Source: CAYWVK01 sp964461865
GTDB taxonomy: Bacteria; Patescibacteriota; Microgenomatia; Levybacterales; UBA12049
Length of the DNA: 6,630 bases
Direction: 5' to 3'
Assembly (NCBI GenBank): GCA_964461865.1
Contig: CAYWVK010000033.1
Span: 1 to 6,630 of the forward strand
How positions within the stretch are numbered: position 1 is the first letter of the stretch; each line of letters starts with the position of its first letter. A program made the translations under genes and the position numbers. This document shows positions 1 through 5,663 of the stretch, one piece after another. Below the pieces are notes generated by a model. That model ran no database searches, was not told the DNA's origin, and worked only from the letters and a program-made list of their open reading frames with translations.

Positions 1-7
1 ACCTCCT
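1..7 (-). promoter_or_regulatory. Shine-Dalgarno of a gene leaving the window to the left
   Basis: Read on the minus strand, these bases are AGGAGGT, a full match to the anti-Shine-Dalgarno complement. Its start codon would lie a few bases beyond the left edge. It is the only strong ribosome binding site in the window; the other genes start without one. The product is not visible. Confidence 0.6.
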
Positions 8-36
8 TAATAAAATTAACAGGCGTTGTCGCCATA

Positions 37-54
37 TTTGGTAATTTTACCAAA
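37..54. promoter_or_regulatory. 18-bp perfect dyad, probable operator
   Basis: The arms TTTGGTAA and TTACCAAA are exact reverse complements separated by TT. The dyad covers the -10 box of the leftward promoter and ends seven bases before the -35 box of galU. A protein bound here would block the leftward promoter and could touch RNA polymerase at galU. The regulator is unknown. No T-tract follows, so an intrinsic terminator is less likely. Confidence 0.45.
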
Positions 55-72
55 CCTAGGTTGACATGTAAA
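44..72 (-). promoter_or_regulatory. Promoter of the leftward gene
   Basis: On the minus strand, TTTACA (67-72) is followed after 17 bases by TAAAAT (44-49). Both boxes are one mismatch from the sigma-70 consensus. The start of transcription would fall near position 37, about 30 bases before the AGGAGGT at 1-7. The -35 box touches the -35 box of galU, so the two promoters overlap back to back. Confidence 0.5.
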
Positions 73-90
73 GGGGATTAAGGTTAAAAT
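61..90 (+). promoter_or_regulatory. Promoter of galU
   Basis: A perfect -35 box TTGACA (61-66) is followed after 18 bases by TAAAAT (85-90), one mismatch from TATAAT. Transcription should begin near 97, leaving a leader of only about ten bases before the ATG at 107. No Shine-Dalgarno sequence is present. Confidence 0.6.
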
Positions 91-106
91 AGTTTTTACG
101 ACCCAT

Positions 107-985
107 ATGAAGAAAATCAGAAAGGTAGTTATTCCAGCTGCAGGTTTTGGAACCAGATTTTTACCTCAAACAAAAGCAATGCCTAAAGAAATGCTTCCGG
201 TTGTTGACAAGCCCATTATTCAATACGTTGTGGAAGAAGCAGTAGAGTCGGGGATAGAAGATGTAATAATAGTAACCGGTAGTACAAAAAGAGCAATTGA
301 GGACCATTTTGATCTTCCTAATGCCGATTTAATTAATAACCTAGAAGATGGAGGAAAGAAAGAGGCAATTGAGCAGATTAAAAAAATTTCAGAAATGGCA
401 AACTTTATTTATGTAAGACAAAAAGGTTCATATGGAAACGGAACTCCTGTGCTTTGTGCAGAGCCGGCAATTGAAGACGAGCCATTTGCAATTGTATGGG
501 GAGATGAATTTATCTATGCAAAACCTCCAAGGCTGTCACAAATGATAAAAGTATATGAAAAATATGGAGGTATGGTTATATCAGGAGTTAGAATTGAGAA
601 AAAAGAAGACCTAAGTAGGTATGGTATTGCAGATATTACCAAAGTTGATGGAAATGTATACAAGATTAATAAGATTGTTGAAAAGCCGGATCCCGATAAG
701 GCCCCCTCAAATCTTGCTACCCATGGGGCATATATAGTGCCACCCGAAATTTTTGGTGCACTAAGAGAAATAAAACCAGGAAAGGGTGGGGAAATTTGGC
801 TAACAGATGCAATTAATCACTTAAAAGACAAAGGTGTTCCATTGTATGCGGTAGAAATTGAAAATGGAAAATATTACGATACCGGAAATAAGATTGAATA
901 TATTAAAACAGTTGTTGAAATGGCATTAAAGCACTCTGAATTAAATAAAGAATTCCGCAAATTCCTCAAGGATTTAAATTTATAA
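107..985 (+). CDS. galU: UTP-glucose-1-phosphate uridylyltransferase
   Basis: This cytoplasmic nucleotidyltransferase makes UDP-glucose and pyrophosphate from UTP and glucose 1-phosphate, supplying glycosyl donors for envelope polysaccharides and glycolipids. The 292-residue length is normal for bacterial GalU. The N-terminal nucleotide loop is GFGTRFLPQTKAMPKEMLP (residues 13-31). Then come NGTPVLCAEP (111-120), the metal-binding region WGDEF (131-135), VEKP (191-194), GGEIWLTDA (227-235) and the family signature GKYYDTG (254-260). GD-E replaces the commoner GDD, a conservative difference. The ATG at 107 is the first start after the promoter and places the nucleotide loop at the expected distance from the N-terminus. 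A close relative such as a RmlA-like thymidylyltransferase is less likely, because the C-terminal YDTG signature is typical of GalU. The PAP2 phosphatase gene follows after 9 bp, so an operon is likely. Confidence 0.93.
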   Translation: MKKIRKVVIPAAGFGTRFLPQTKAMPKEMLPVVDKPIIQYVVEEAVESGIEDVIIVTGSTKRAIEDHFDLPNADLINNLEDGGKKEAIEQIKKISEMANFIYVRQKGSYGNGTPVLCAEPAIEDEPFAIVWGDEFIYAKPPRLSQMIKVYEKYGGMVISGVRIEKKEDLSRYGIADITKVDGNVYKINKIVEKPDPDKAPSNLATHGAYIVPPEIFGALREIKPGKGGEIWLTDAINHLKDKGVPLYAVEIENGKYYDTGNKIEYIKTVVEMALKHSELNKEFRKFLKDLNL

Positions 986-994
986 TTTTAAAAA

Positions 995-1621
995 ATGAAA
1001 AAATTTTTAAAGTATATAATAGCAAGCCTATTGGTGTTTATAGTGTTTATTTTATTGTCTTATTTTGTTGCAAGAGAGTATTTTACTCAATTTGATTTTA
1101 ACACAATGGTTAAAATGCAAGATTTTTTACCAAGATCTGTTGATTCTTTGTTTTCAGCCTTTAGTGTTATTGGAAGCTTTGAAATTGTAAGTATATTATT
1201 AATAGTATTAATAATCTTTTTAAAAAAATTGAGGGGAATTCTTATTCTAATTCCATATCTATTTTTACATCTTATAGAAGTTTTTGGGAAGACCTTTATA
1301 GACCAAAATAACCCACCTTTTTTCTTTTTAAGAACAGAAATACCCTTTAGTTTTCCAAGCTCCTATGTTCAACCGGGTTTTTCTTATCCGTCTGGTCATT
1401 CGGCAAGAACTGCTTTTATTACTTTACTTTTATTTTTTCTTATTTATCGATCTAAGAAATTAACAAAAGAAAAAAAGATATTTCTTTATGCTTGTCTTCT
1501 TATTTTTTGCATCATAATGCTTATTAGTAGGGTTTATCTTGGAGAGCATTGGACAACAGATGTTGTGGGTGGCGCATTGCTTGGGGCATTTTTAGCTATT
1601 TTTTCTTTTATTCTTCTTTAA
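995..1621 (+). CDS. PAP2-family membrane phosphatase
   Basis: This is an integral membrane acid phosphatase of the PAP2 (type 2 phosphatidic acid phosphatase) superfamily. Members remove phosphate from lipid phosphates such as undecaprenyl pyrophosphate, phosphatidic acid or phosphatidylglycerol phosphate; the substrate here cannot be read from sequence. Motif C2 is YPSGHSA (131-137) and motif C3 is SRVYLGEHWTTD (178-189), giving catalytic His135, Arg179, His185 and Asp189. Motif C1, normally KxxxxxxRP, appears as KTFIDQNNP (99-107), so the usual Arg is Asn. Hydrophobic segments lie at about 5-25, 62-77, 81-97, 139-152, 162-178 and 190-207, which fits six membrane helices. It starts 9 bp after galU with no Shine-Dalgarno, so it is probably translated from the galU transcript. 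Its last 14 bp overlap the convergent gene. Confidence 0.88.
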   Translation: MKKFLKYIIASLLVFIVFILLSYFVAREYFTQFDFNTMVKMQDFLPRSVDSLFSAFSVIGSFEIVSILLIVLIIFLKKLRGILILIPYLFLHLIEVFGKTFIDQNNPPFFFLRTEIPFSFPSSYVQPGFSYPSGHSARTAFITLLLFFLIYRSKKLTKEKKIFLYACLLIFCIIMLISRVYLGEHWTTDVVGGALLGAFLAIFSFILL

Positions 1622-2219
1622 TGTTTACTTTGTGATAAGCGGTTGAAAATTTTAAGTCCCTCATTTCTTCTGTTAATGATGTATCATCTGAACCGTATAG
1701 CTCATTAGCGTTTATGTAATGAAAAGGAATATGGTACTTATTGGCAGTTGTTTGCATAAGTTTTTTAAATGGTTCATCGACAAAACTTTTATCTCCACGA
1801 AATTTAATATCTGTTAAAATAATTGCTTGGATTTTTTCTGTATTGTTTGGATCTGCAGAATTTTTCTCCAAAAAACTATTTACCTCATCATAGTAATCTG
1901 AAGTGGGAGATTGTTCGTTTGTTGATTGTCTTTTAGGTTCCCAAAAGCGAAGAGTTTTATCTTCATCATCATTAGTATTTAGTCCTAATTTTTGCTTTAT
2001 TACCTCAGTGGCGTGTAATGCCTCTTCTTCCGGTGCATATCCAGGCCAGATAAAAATAACAAGTCCACTTTTTCTTTCTAGGAATTCTTTTTGGCGCTTT
2101 TTATTGTCTTTTCTGTCAACAAATTCTTGTATAACATCTCCAAGCAGAGTACGACTTCCATTTCTTTTATCTCTGGTTAAATAATTTATGGTTTTATTTC
2201 TAAAAGACTCTTTGTTCAT
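1608..2219 (-). CDS. Hypothetical protein, 203 residues
   Basis: I do not recognise this protein. It is hydrophilic and has no membrane segment or signal peptide. Two hydrophobic strands stand out: GLVIFIWPGYAPEEEALHA (52-70) and QAIILTDIKFRGDKSF (131-146). They are separated by an acidic, asparagine-rich, probably flexible stretch (about 81-128). Two strand-helix units like these suggest an alpha/beta fold, but no catalytic motif can be named. It has its own extended -10 promoter about 11 bases upstream, and it overlaps the PAP2 gene tail to tail by 14 bp. The opposite-strand reading at 1903-2184 is a shadow. The gene is real on grounds of length, promoter placement and codon pattern; its function is unknown. 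Confidence 0.75.
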   Translation of the reverse strand: MNKESFRNKTINYLTRDKRNGSRTLLGDVIQEFVDRKDNKKRQKEFLERKSGLVIFIWPGYAPEEEALHATEVIKQKLGLNTNDDEDKTLRFWEPKRQSTNEQSPTSDYYDEVNSFLEKNSADPNNTEKIQAIILTDIKFRGDKSFVDEPFKKLMQTTANKYHIPFHYINANELYGSDDTSLTEEMRDLKFSTAYHKVNIKEE

Positions 2220-2230
2220 AATAAGTAGGT

Positions 2231-2239
2231 ATTATAACA
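2231..2239 (-). promoter_or_regulatory. Extended -10 promoter of the gene at 1608-2219
   Basis: The minus strand reads TGTTATAAT, a perfect -10 box with the TGn extension. No good -35 box is found 16-18 bases upstream, as is usual for extended -10 promoters. Transcription would begin near 2224, leaving a leader of about five bases. Confidence 0.6.
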
Positions 2240-2252
2240 CAGGGCAAGATAT

Positions 2253-2480
2253 TTAAGCTTTTCTTCTGATTTCAATTTCTCTTAGTATTTTTTTTATTTG
2301 TCTTTTATGTTCTTTGTTTTTCATATTGAATATTTCAATTGGAATATCAGTTGGATTATTTCTGTTATTTTCATCTTCATAATAACCCATACAAGATGCA
2401 TGTTGTGATCTTTTGGTAAGCAGATCTGTCATTGACATTTTTTTGTATTTTCTCTCTCTAAACATATTATATAGAAGCAT
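2253..2480 (-). CDS. Small hypothetical protein, up to 75 residues
   Basis: This is a short basic protein that I do not recognise. The C-terminal third (KNKEHKRQIKKILREIEIRRKA region, about 54-75) is highly charged and likely a single amphipathic helix. The middle has SCMGYYEDENN (29-39) and no metal-binding pattern. The start is uncertain. The ATG at 2480 abuts a TATAAT box (2481-2486) and so cannot lie downstream of its transcription start. Met6 (ATG at 2465) sits about 15 bases after that box and is the better start; Met15 or Met17 are also possible. It lies just outside the left edge of the repeat-bounded cassette array. It may be a single-gene unit whose left boundary has decayed, but no site was found at 2220-2252. 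Confidence 0.5.
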   Translation of the reverse strand: MLLYNMFRERKYKKMSMTDLLTKRSQHASCMGYYEDENNRNNPTDIPIEIFNMKNKEHKRQIKKILREIEIRRKA

Positions 2481-2486
2481 ATTATA
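2481..2486 (-). promoter_or_regulatory. -10 box of the small gene at 2253-2480
   Basis: The minus strand reads TATAAT here, and a second TATAAT lies at 2467-2472. The first box favours translation from Met6 (ATG at 2465); the second would favour a later start. The -35 region is weak. Confidence 0.4.
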
Positions 2487-2554
2487 TGAATATGAGTCTA
2501 TGTTTACAACCCTTGAGATGTTGTCTTAAAGATGCTATCGGAGGTTGTCATAAA

Positions 2555-2614
2555 GACCTAAAAAATTGGCAGGACTTTCTGGTTAGGCTTAGAATGGAAT
2601 GGATAAAAATTAAT
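2555..2614 (+). repeat. Site S1 of the GCAGG repeat family (left end of the array)
   Basis: The centre GGCAGGAC (2568-2575) and right arm TTTCTGGTTAGGC (2576-2588) match the other sites closely. The similarity to S2 continues through about 2611 (CTTAGA, GAATGGAT). The left arm (2555-2567) has diverged and matches S2 at only about 6 of 13 bases. A conserved right half with a foreign left half is what the outermost boundary of a tandem-integration array should look like. The right arm contains GTTAGGC (2582-2588). Confidence 0.7.
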
Positions 2615-2667
2615 CCCTTTATTTTTAATAATTATAATTTACTACTGAATTATTTGTTTGTTTGTTT

Positions 2668-2673
2668 TATAAT
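2668..2673 (+). promoter_or_regulatory. -10 box of the gene at 2682-3455
   Basis: A perfect TATAAT lies eight bases before the ATG at 2682, so transcription should begin at or within a couple of bases of the start codon, giving a leaderless mRNA. The -35 region is poor. Confidence 0.55.
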
Positions 2674-2681
2674 TACATTTA

Positions 2682-3455
2682 ATGATTGGGCCACAAGAAT
2701 TTCAAAATCAAACAAGAATTGAGGCTTTTCAGGCTCTTTCCCCTCAAAGCTTCATGGCAAAATATTGTTCAGACACCCCATCACCAAAAGACTTCTCTGA
2801 CGAAGTCGGCCATTTTACAACTAATGAGTATGATTATCCCGATTCATTAAAAGAAATAAGAGCTAGAGGAGGTATTCACCTTGCTGTTATGGGAGGAATA
2901 GACCCAGTATTAGGACAAATTGCTGTAACAAATCCAGACTTAACAATAATGATGGATATTAATAGAAAATCAATAAATACTTCCATTGAGGGTCGAATAA
3001 ATCCAATCTTGGAGGCAGAAAACGGGAATGATTATTGGCAAAAAGTAGGAGATTATTTTGTAAAAGTTATAAGAAAAATAGATCGGACAAGATGGGATTT
3101 TCCAGTCGGTCAAGATGCGAGTAGGGGTGGATGGTCTAGCCCTGAATATTTTGATAAAGTTAAACAGGCTTTATCGAACGGGAAAATAAAATGGGCTTCG
3201 AGAGACATACTAACAGATGGGATTGATCTAGGATTTCAAGTTGCCAGAGAAACTAGAGCTCCGATAAAATTAATATATGTTTCAAATATTTTTGACTATT
3301 CTATTAATAATAGACAAAGCTTTATAGGGAAATTATCAAAAGGAATTGAGGAGGAATTGATAGATAAAAGTGCTCAAGTAGTAGATACAGGACTGGGAGA
3401 AAAAGGAATAGAGACAAAAGTTTTTGATATTTCCTCTTATTTACAAATTAAATAA
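2682..3455 (+). CDS. Methyltransferase-like Rossmann-fold protein (tentative)
   Basis: This is a 257-residue cytoplasmic protein. Its pattern suggests a class I SAM-dependent methyltransferase fold. A first strand and glycine turn are LAVMGGIDPVLG (67-78). A second strand ends in an acidic residue, LTIMMDIN (87-94, Asp92), where such enzymes hold the SAM ribose. A third strand with Asp is WASRDILTDGID (171-182), and a fourth strand is IKLIYVSNIFDY (195-206), resembling the motif after which the substrate pocket opens. The insertion of about 80 residues between the second and third strands is longer than usual. I cannot name a substrate or a precise family. The start is supported by the TATAAT eight bases upstream. 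It is the only gene between sites S1 and S2 and points away from S1 on the plus strand. Confidence 0.75.
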   Translation: MIGPQEFQNQTRIEAFQALSPQSFMAKYCSDTPSPKDFSDEVGHFTTNEYDYPDSLKEIRARGGIHLAVMGGIDPVLGQIAVTNPDLTIMMDINRKSINTSIEGRINPILEAENGNDYWQKVGDYFVKVIRKIDRTRWDFPVGQDASRGGWSSPEYFDKVKQALSNGKIKWASRDILTDGIDLGFQVARETRAPIKLIYVSNIFDYSINNRQSFIGKLSKGIEEELIDKSAQVVDTGLGEKGIETKVFDISSYLQIK

Positions 3456-3493
3456 TTTTTAAAAAAAATCAAATAGACATCTTATTGGTCTAT

Positions 3494-3588
3494 GTCAAGC
3501 TATATTAGCAGGGCTTTCTGGTTAGACTTAGAGCTGAATGGATGAAATTAAGAACTTTTGAGATAGAAAATTTTAATCAATTTGTTAT
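3494..3588 (+). repeat. Site S2 of the GCAGG repeat family
   Basis: The 34-bp core is left arm GTCAAGCTATATT (3494-3506), centre AGCAGGGC (3507-3514) and right arm TTTCTGGTTAGAC (3515-3527). The arms are imperfect inverted repeats (about 7 of 13). The similarity to S5 continues to the right for about 60 bp, including CTTTTGAGATAGAAAATTTT (3555-3574), and reaches the stop codon of the convergent peptidase gene. A small inverted repeat, GACAT and ATGTC, lies at 3476-3495 and overlaps the left arm. It could serve as a weak hairpin after the methyltransferase-like gene. Confidence 0.8.
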
Positions 3589-4241
3589 TCCTGCTCTTTA
3601 AAACCATTAAAGAGTTCTTTCTTTCCTTCACCTACAATTTTAATTGAATTATCTTTTACTAATACTGCCTGAGAGTCATATAGGGCAACTATTGGATATT
3701 TTGTTGTTTTTGTTCCTTCTGTTATTGCAGGTTTAGTTTTCTCAGTCAAATGTGCAGTAATTAAAAAAGGGACAAGGTTTAATCCTGTAAGGTTGGTGAT
3801 TCCAAAATCATTTTTGTCCTGATGTTTCCAATGTGCCTGTTCAATAGTTGGGCATGCAACATAACTTCCGGCAGAAATTCCAATATATAGCTTTTCTTGA
3901 TTAATTAAATCCTTTATTAAAGCATCAAATCCACTTTCCCTAATATATTTTAAAAGATAGAATGTATTACCCCCATTTACTAAAACAATATCTTTATTAG
4001 ACAGTATTAATTGTAGGTCTTCCTTGCTTTTTTCTCTTAAATCTAGGTCTTCTATGCTTAAAATTCCTAATGACTTTAATTGTTCTTTTGCAATATATAC
4101 CCAAGATTTATCTCCTTCTTCTCCAAATGCAGCTGTAATTATGTATGCAACAGAGATATCCTGAGGTGGTTTTGAAAAGAGGGACAAGAAAATATCCTTG
4201 AATGAATCATGTATCCCATTTGATGTAAGAAGAAGTGTCAT
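3585..4241 (-). CDS. Peptidase E-like serine peptidase (family S51)
   Basis: The 218-residue protein resembles cytoplasmic alpha-aspartyl dipeptidase (peptidase E, MEROPS S51), which hydrolyses dipeptides with N-terminal Asp. The signature VNGGNTFYLL (88-97) is followed by the nucleophile elbow GISAGS (121-126, Ser123) and by a conserved His in PFLITAHLTE (158-167, His164). In Salmonella PepE the corresponding residues are Ser120 and His157, so spacing is preserved. Length is close to the family's usual 210-240 residues. Related S51 members include cyanophycinases and uncharacterised proteins, so the exact substrate is uncertain. It is the only gene between S2 and S3. It reads against the orientation of the sites, with its stop codon inside the S2 tail. 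An extended -10 box six bases upstream of the ATG predicts a leaderless message. Confidence 0.85.
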   Translation of the reverse strand: MTLLLTSNGIHDSFKDIFLSLFSKPPQDISVAYIITAAFGEEGDKSWVYIAKEQLKSLGILSIEDLDLREKSKEDLQLILSNKDIVLVNGGNTFYLLKYIRESGFDALIKDLINQEKLYIGISAGSYVACPTIEQAHWKHQDKNDFGITNLTGLNLVPFLITAHLTEKTKPAITEGTKTTKYPIVALYDSQAVLVKDNSIKIVGEGKKELFNGFKEQE

Positions 4242-4247
4242 AAGGAA

Positions 4248-4256
4248 ATTATAGCA
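4248..4256 (-). promoter_or_regulatory. Extended -10 promoter of the peptidase E-like gene
   Basis: The minus strand reads TGCTATAAT, ending six bases before the ATG, so the mRNA should start at the start codon itself. The upstream hexamer at the -35 distance is weak (TTTAAG). Confidence 0.6.
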
Positions 4257-4263
4257 TGGGTTT

Positions 4264-4324
4264 AAGTCTTCTTAAATCTAGCGATGGTTTGACATAGATG
4301 AATCGAGCTAAATCAAGCGCAGGG
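4264..4324 (+). repeat. Site S3, a sibling of the tRNA-proximal site S6
   Basis: This stretch aligns with 6522-6582 (S6) without gaps over 61 bases, with 47 identities counted by eye, ending in the shared GCAGGG (4319-4324). It carries two near-copies of an octamer ten bases apart, AATCGAGC and AATCAAGC, as S6 does. To the right of GCAGGG it does not have the GTTAGAC arm of S1, S2, S4 and S5; instead it reads ATTAAGCGACTATATTAG. It also contains the hairpin TTTAAG-TCTT-CTTAAA at 4261-4276. Confidence 0.7.
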
Positions 4325-4364
4325 ATTAAGCGACTATATTAGAAGTTATTATGAAGGGTCATAT

Positions 4365-4664
4365 TTAATTTTGAGTAGATAGTCCTAAGTGATCTTCGAT
4401 TTTTTCTACTCTTTTATCTAATTTAATATCAGTCCTATCAAAAACATCAATTGCTACGGAGATGTCTTTTTCTACCTTTCGCAGTCTAATTGATAAATTT
4501 TTTACTCCATTTTCTACTTTTTCAAGTTGATTTTCCAGTTTTACCCTGAATAGTTTTAACTCTGAACGCAATTCAGTTCTTGTAGTTTCATTTTCTTCTT
4601 CACTTTCTTCACGCAGTATTTTTCTTATTTGGTTAAAATCAGTTTTTGTTAATGGCATAGACAT
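4365..4664 (-). CDS. Small coiled-coil protein, 97-99 residues
   Basis: Nearly the whole protein is charged helix with heptad-like hydrophobic spacing from about residue 10 to 90 (IRKILREESEEENE, then LELKLF-type and LSIRLRKVEKDI segments). It ends in VEKIEDHLGL. From memory, short proteins that begin with a TKTDLNQIRK-like motif and end in RIEDHLGL recur in Patescibacteria; their function is unknown to me, and this recollection was not checked. The ATG at 4664 is only three bases after a TAATAA -10 box. The second ATG at 4658 (MPLTKTD) is therefore the likelier start of a leaderless message. It is the only gene between S3 and S4, and its unit of 394 bp is the shortest in the array. Confidence 0.75.
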   Translation of the reverse strand: MSMPLTKTDFNQIRKILREESEEENETTRTELRSELKLFRVKLENQLEKVENGVKNLSIRLRKVEKDISVAIDVFDRTDIKLDKRVEKIEDHLGLSTQN

Positions 4665-4667
4665 TTA

Positions 4668-4695
4668 TTATTAGGAGTTTTTACGTTAATTTCAA
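4668..4695 (-). promoter_or_regulatory. Promoter of the coiled-coil gene
   Basis: On the minus strand TTGAAA (4690-4695) is followed after 16 bases by TAATAA (4668-4673). The -35 box lies immediately left of the S4 left arm (4699), so the promoter sits at the edge of the repeat. Transcription should begin near 4661. Confidence 0.5.
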
Positions 4696-4698
4696 GAG

Positions 4699-4763
4699 GA
4701 CAAACTATATCAGCAGGGTTTTCTGGTCAAACTTAGAACTGAGTGGCATAAAGTATCCACTCA
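4699..4763 (+). repeat. Site S4 of the GCAGG repeat family
   Basis: The core is left arm GACAAACTATATC (4699-4711), centre AGCAGGGT (4712-4719) and right arm TTTCTGGTCAAAC (4720-4732). It aligns without gaps to S1, S2 and S5. The right arm has GTCAAAC in place of GTTAGAC. As in S1, S2 and S5, CTTAG and a GA-TGG motif follow. Here that motif forms a perfect hairpin, TGAGTGG (4740-4746) with CCACTCA (4757-4763) and a ten-base loop. The hairpin ends six bases before the next gene's -35 position. Confidence 0.75.
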
Positions 4764-4769
4764 TGTTCC

Positions 4770-4798
4770 TTTATATAAATTTAACCTAAGTGTATAAT
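4770..4798 (+). promoter_or_regulatory. Promoter of the phosphoribosyltransferase-like gene
   Basis: TTTATA (4770-4775) is followed after 17 bases by a perfect TATAAT (4793-4798). Transcription should start near 4805, which is past the first ATG (4801) and two bases before the third codon, an in-frame ATG at 4807. Confidence 0.55.
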
Positions 4799-4800
4799 TT

Positions 4801-5637
4801 ATGTATATGGATGAATTTGCAAAAGAATATTTCAGAAAAATAACAAAGGTAAATAAAGACTTTGCTGAAAGAAGAAGAGAGCTTGCAGAATCCAGAATTA
4901 AAATGTTTGCTGCCTCTATATACAGACAATTAACTGATTTTAATGAAGATTATAATCTTATTTTAGGAGCAGGAAACAGTGGGCTATTTATGACCAAGCT
5001 TACTAAGATAGTGTATGAACATCTAAGTATTAAACTGCCTCTTGTATTAAATCTGCCTATTTATAGATTTAAAGAAGATAAAAAAGCAATTAATGACAAC
5101 TCGTTTTTAATTCCACAAGTTAAGAAAGAACTAAATAACCTTGATATTATAGATAATGTTCTTTTTGTTGATGATGAAATAATGAGAGCATTAACAGCAA
5201 AAGAATGTTTTAGCTTTGTTCTTGAAGCAAAACCTGAGATAAATCATCTTAATGCAACCATTGTTGCTGAAAATCATTTTTTTGAATGGCATTATAAAAT
5301 GCCAAAAGCTTCAATTAGTTTTTTTGCTTATGCACCACTGATTCAAGGGTTTAATGAAAATATTGGACATTTTATTCCAGATGATTTACATAAAGAAGTT
5401 TTAAGTGTAATAGATGAGCCTCTTTCATATAACCAGACAATGGCAATTGTAATAGGTGGGGGTTTAAAGAAAAAAGATAAAGACAGTCAATATTTTGATT
5501 ATTCTCTAGAGGAAAAACTAAAAAATAAAATTGCCAATTATGATGATAGGAAAAATTCCTTAATAAATAGATTACAAGAATTAATTAAAGAGGGGATAGA
5601 TGAATATAAAACTGGGAAGATTAAATTTAGGTTTTAA
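4801..5637 (+). CDS. Phosphoribosyltransferase-like protein
   Basis: This is a 278-residue cytoplasmic protein with the look of a type I phosphoribosyltransferase domain in its middle. LILGAGNSGLFMTKL (53-67) occupies the place of the pyrophosphate loop and first helix. VLFVDDEIMRALTA (120-133) matches the hydrophobic strand plus two acidic residues of the PRPP-binding motif, but the usual TGxT end is replaced by RALTA. About 35 N-terminal helical residues precede it. The C-terminal third, ending in a lysine-rich helix, is of unknown function. The degenerate PRPP loop means activity and substrate are uncertain; it may be a specialised or inactive relative. The promoter position favours starting at Met3 (4807). 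A 7-bp AT-rich inverted repeat spans the stop codon (5619-5639). It is the only gene between S4 and S5. Confidence 0.78.
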   Translation: MYMDEFAKEYFRKITKVNKDFAERRRELAESRIKMFAASIYRQLTDFNEDYNLILGAGNSGLFMTKLTKIVYEHLSIKLPLVLNLPIYRFKEDKKAINDNSFLIPQVKKELNNLDIIDNVLFVDDEIMRALTAKECFSFVLEAKPEINHLNATIVAENHFFEWHYKMPKASISFFAYAPLIQGFNENIGHFIPDDLHKEVLSVIDEPLSYNQTMAIVIGGGLKKKDKDSQYFDYSLEEKLKNKIANYDDRKNSLINRLQELIKEGIDEYKTGKIKFRF

Positions 5638-5663
5638 TCCACAATTTTGAAGTTAGTAAACAT

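Noticed and set aside
22..33. Hairpin GGCG-TTGT-CGCC as a terminator
   Set aside because: The stem is only four base pairs with no T-tract, and it falls in the leader of the leftward gene, where a terminator is not needed.
1903..2184. Plus-strand reading frame of 93 codons
   Set aside because: It lies entirely within the opposite-strand gene at 1608-2219 and has the serine and leucine-rich composition of an antisense shadow.
2220..2252. A seventh GCAGG site left of the small gene at 2253-2480
   Set aside because: ACAGGGC occurs at 2239-2245, but neither arm of the family is present, so the match is too short to count.
2486..2722. Plus-strand reading frame of 78 codons
   Set aside because: It runs through repeat site S1, overlaps the start of the better-supported gene at 2682 by 41 bases, and its composition (Cys, Phe, Asn runs) looks like translated non-coding sequence.
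3494..3527. XerCD dif-like site (pdif module)
   Set aside because: The arms do not resemble the conserved TTATGTTAAAT or ATAATGTATATTAT halves, and the spacing is 13-8-13, not 11-6-11.
5619..5639. Inverted repeat across the stop codon as an intrinsic terminator
   Set aside because: The seven-pair stem is almost all A-T and is followed by no T-run, so it would be a weak terminator at best.
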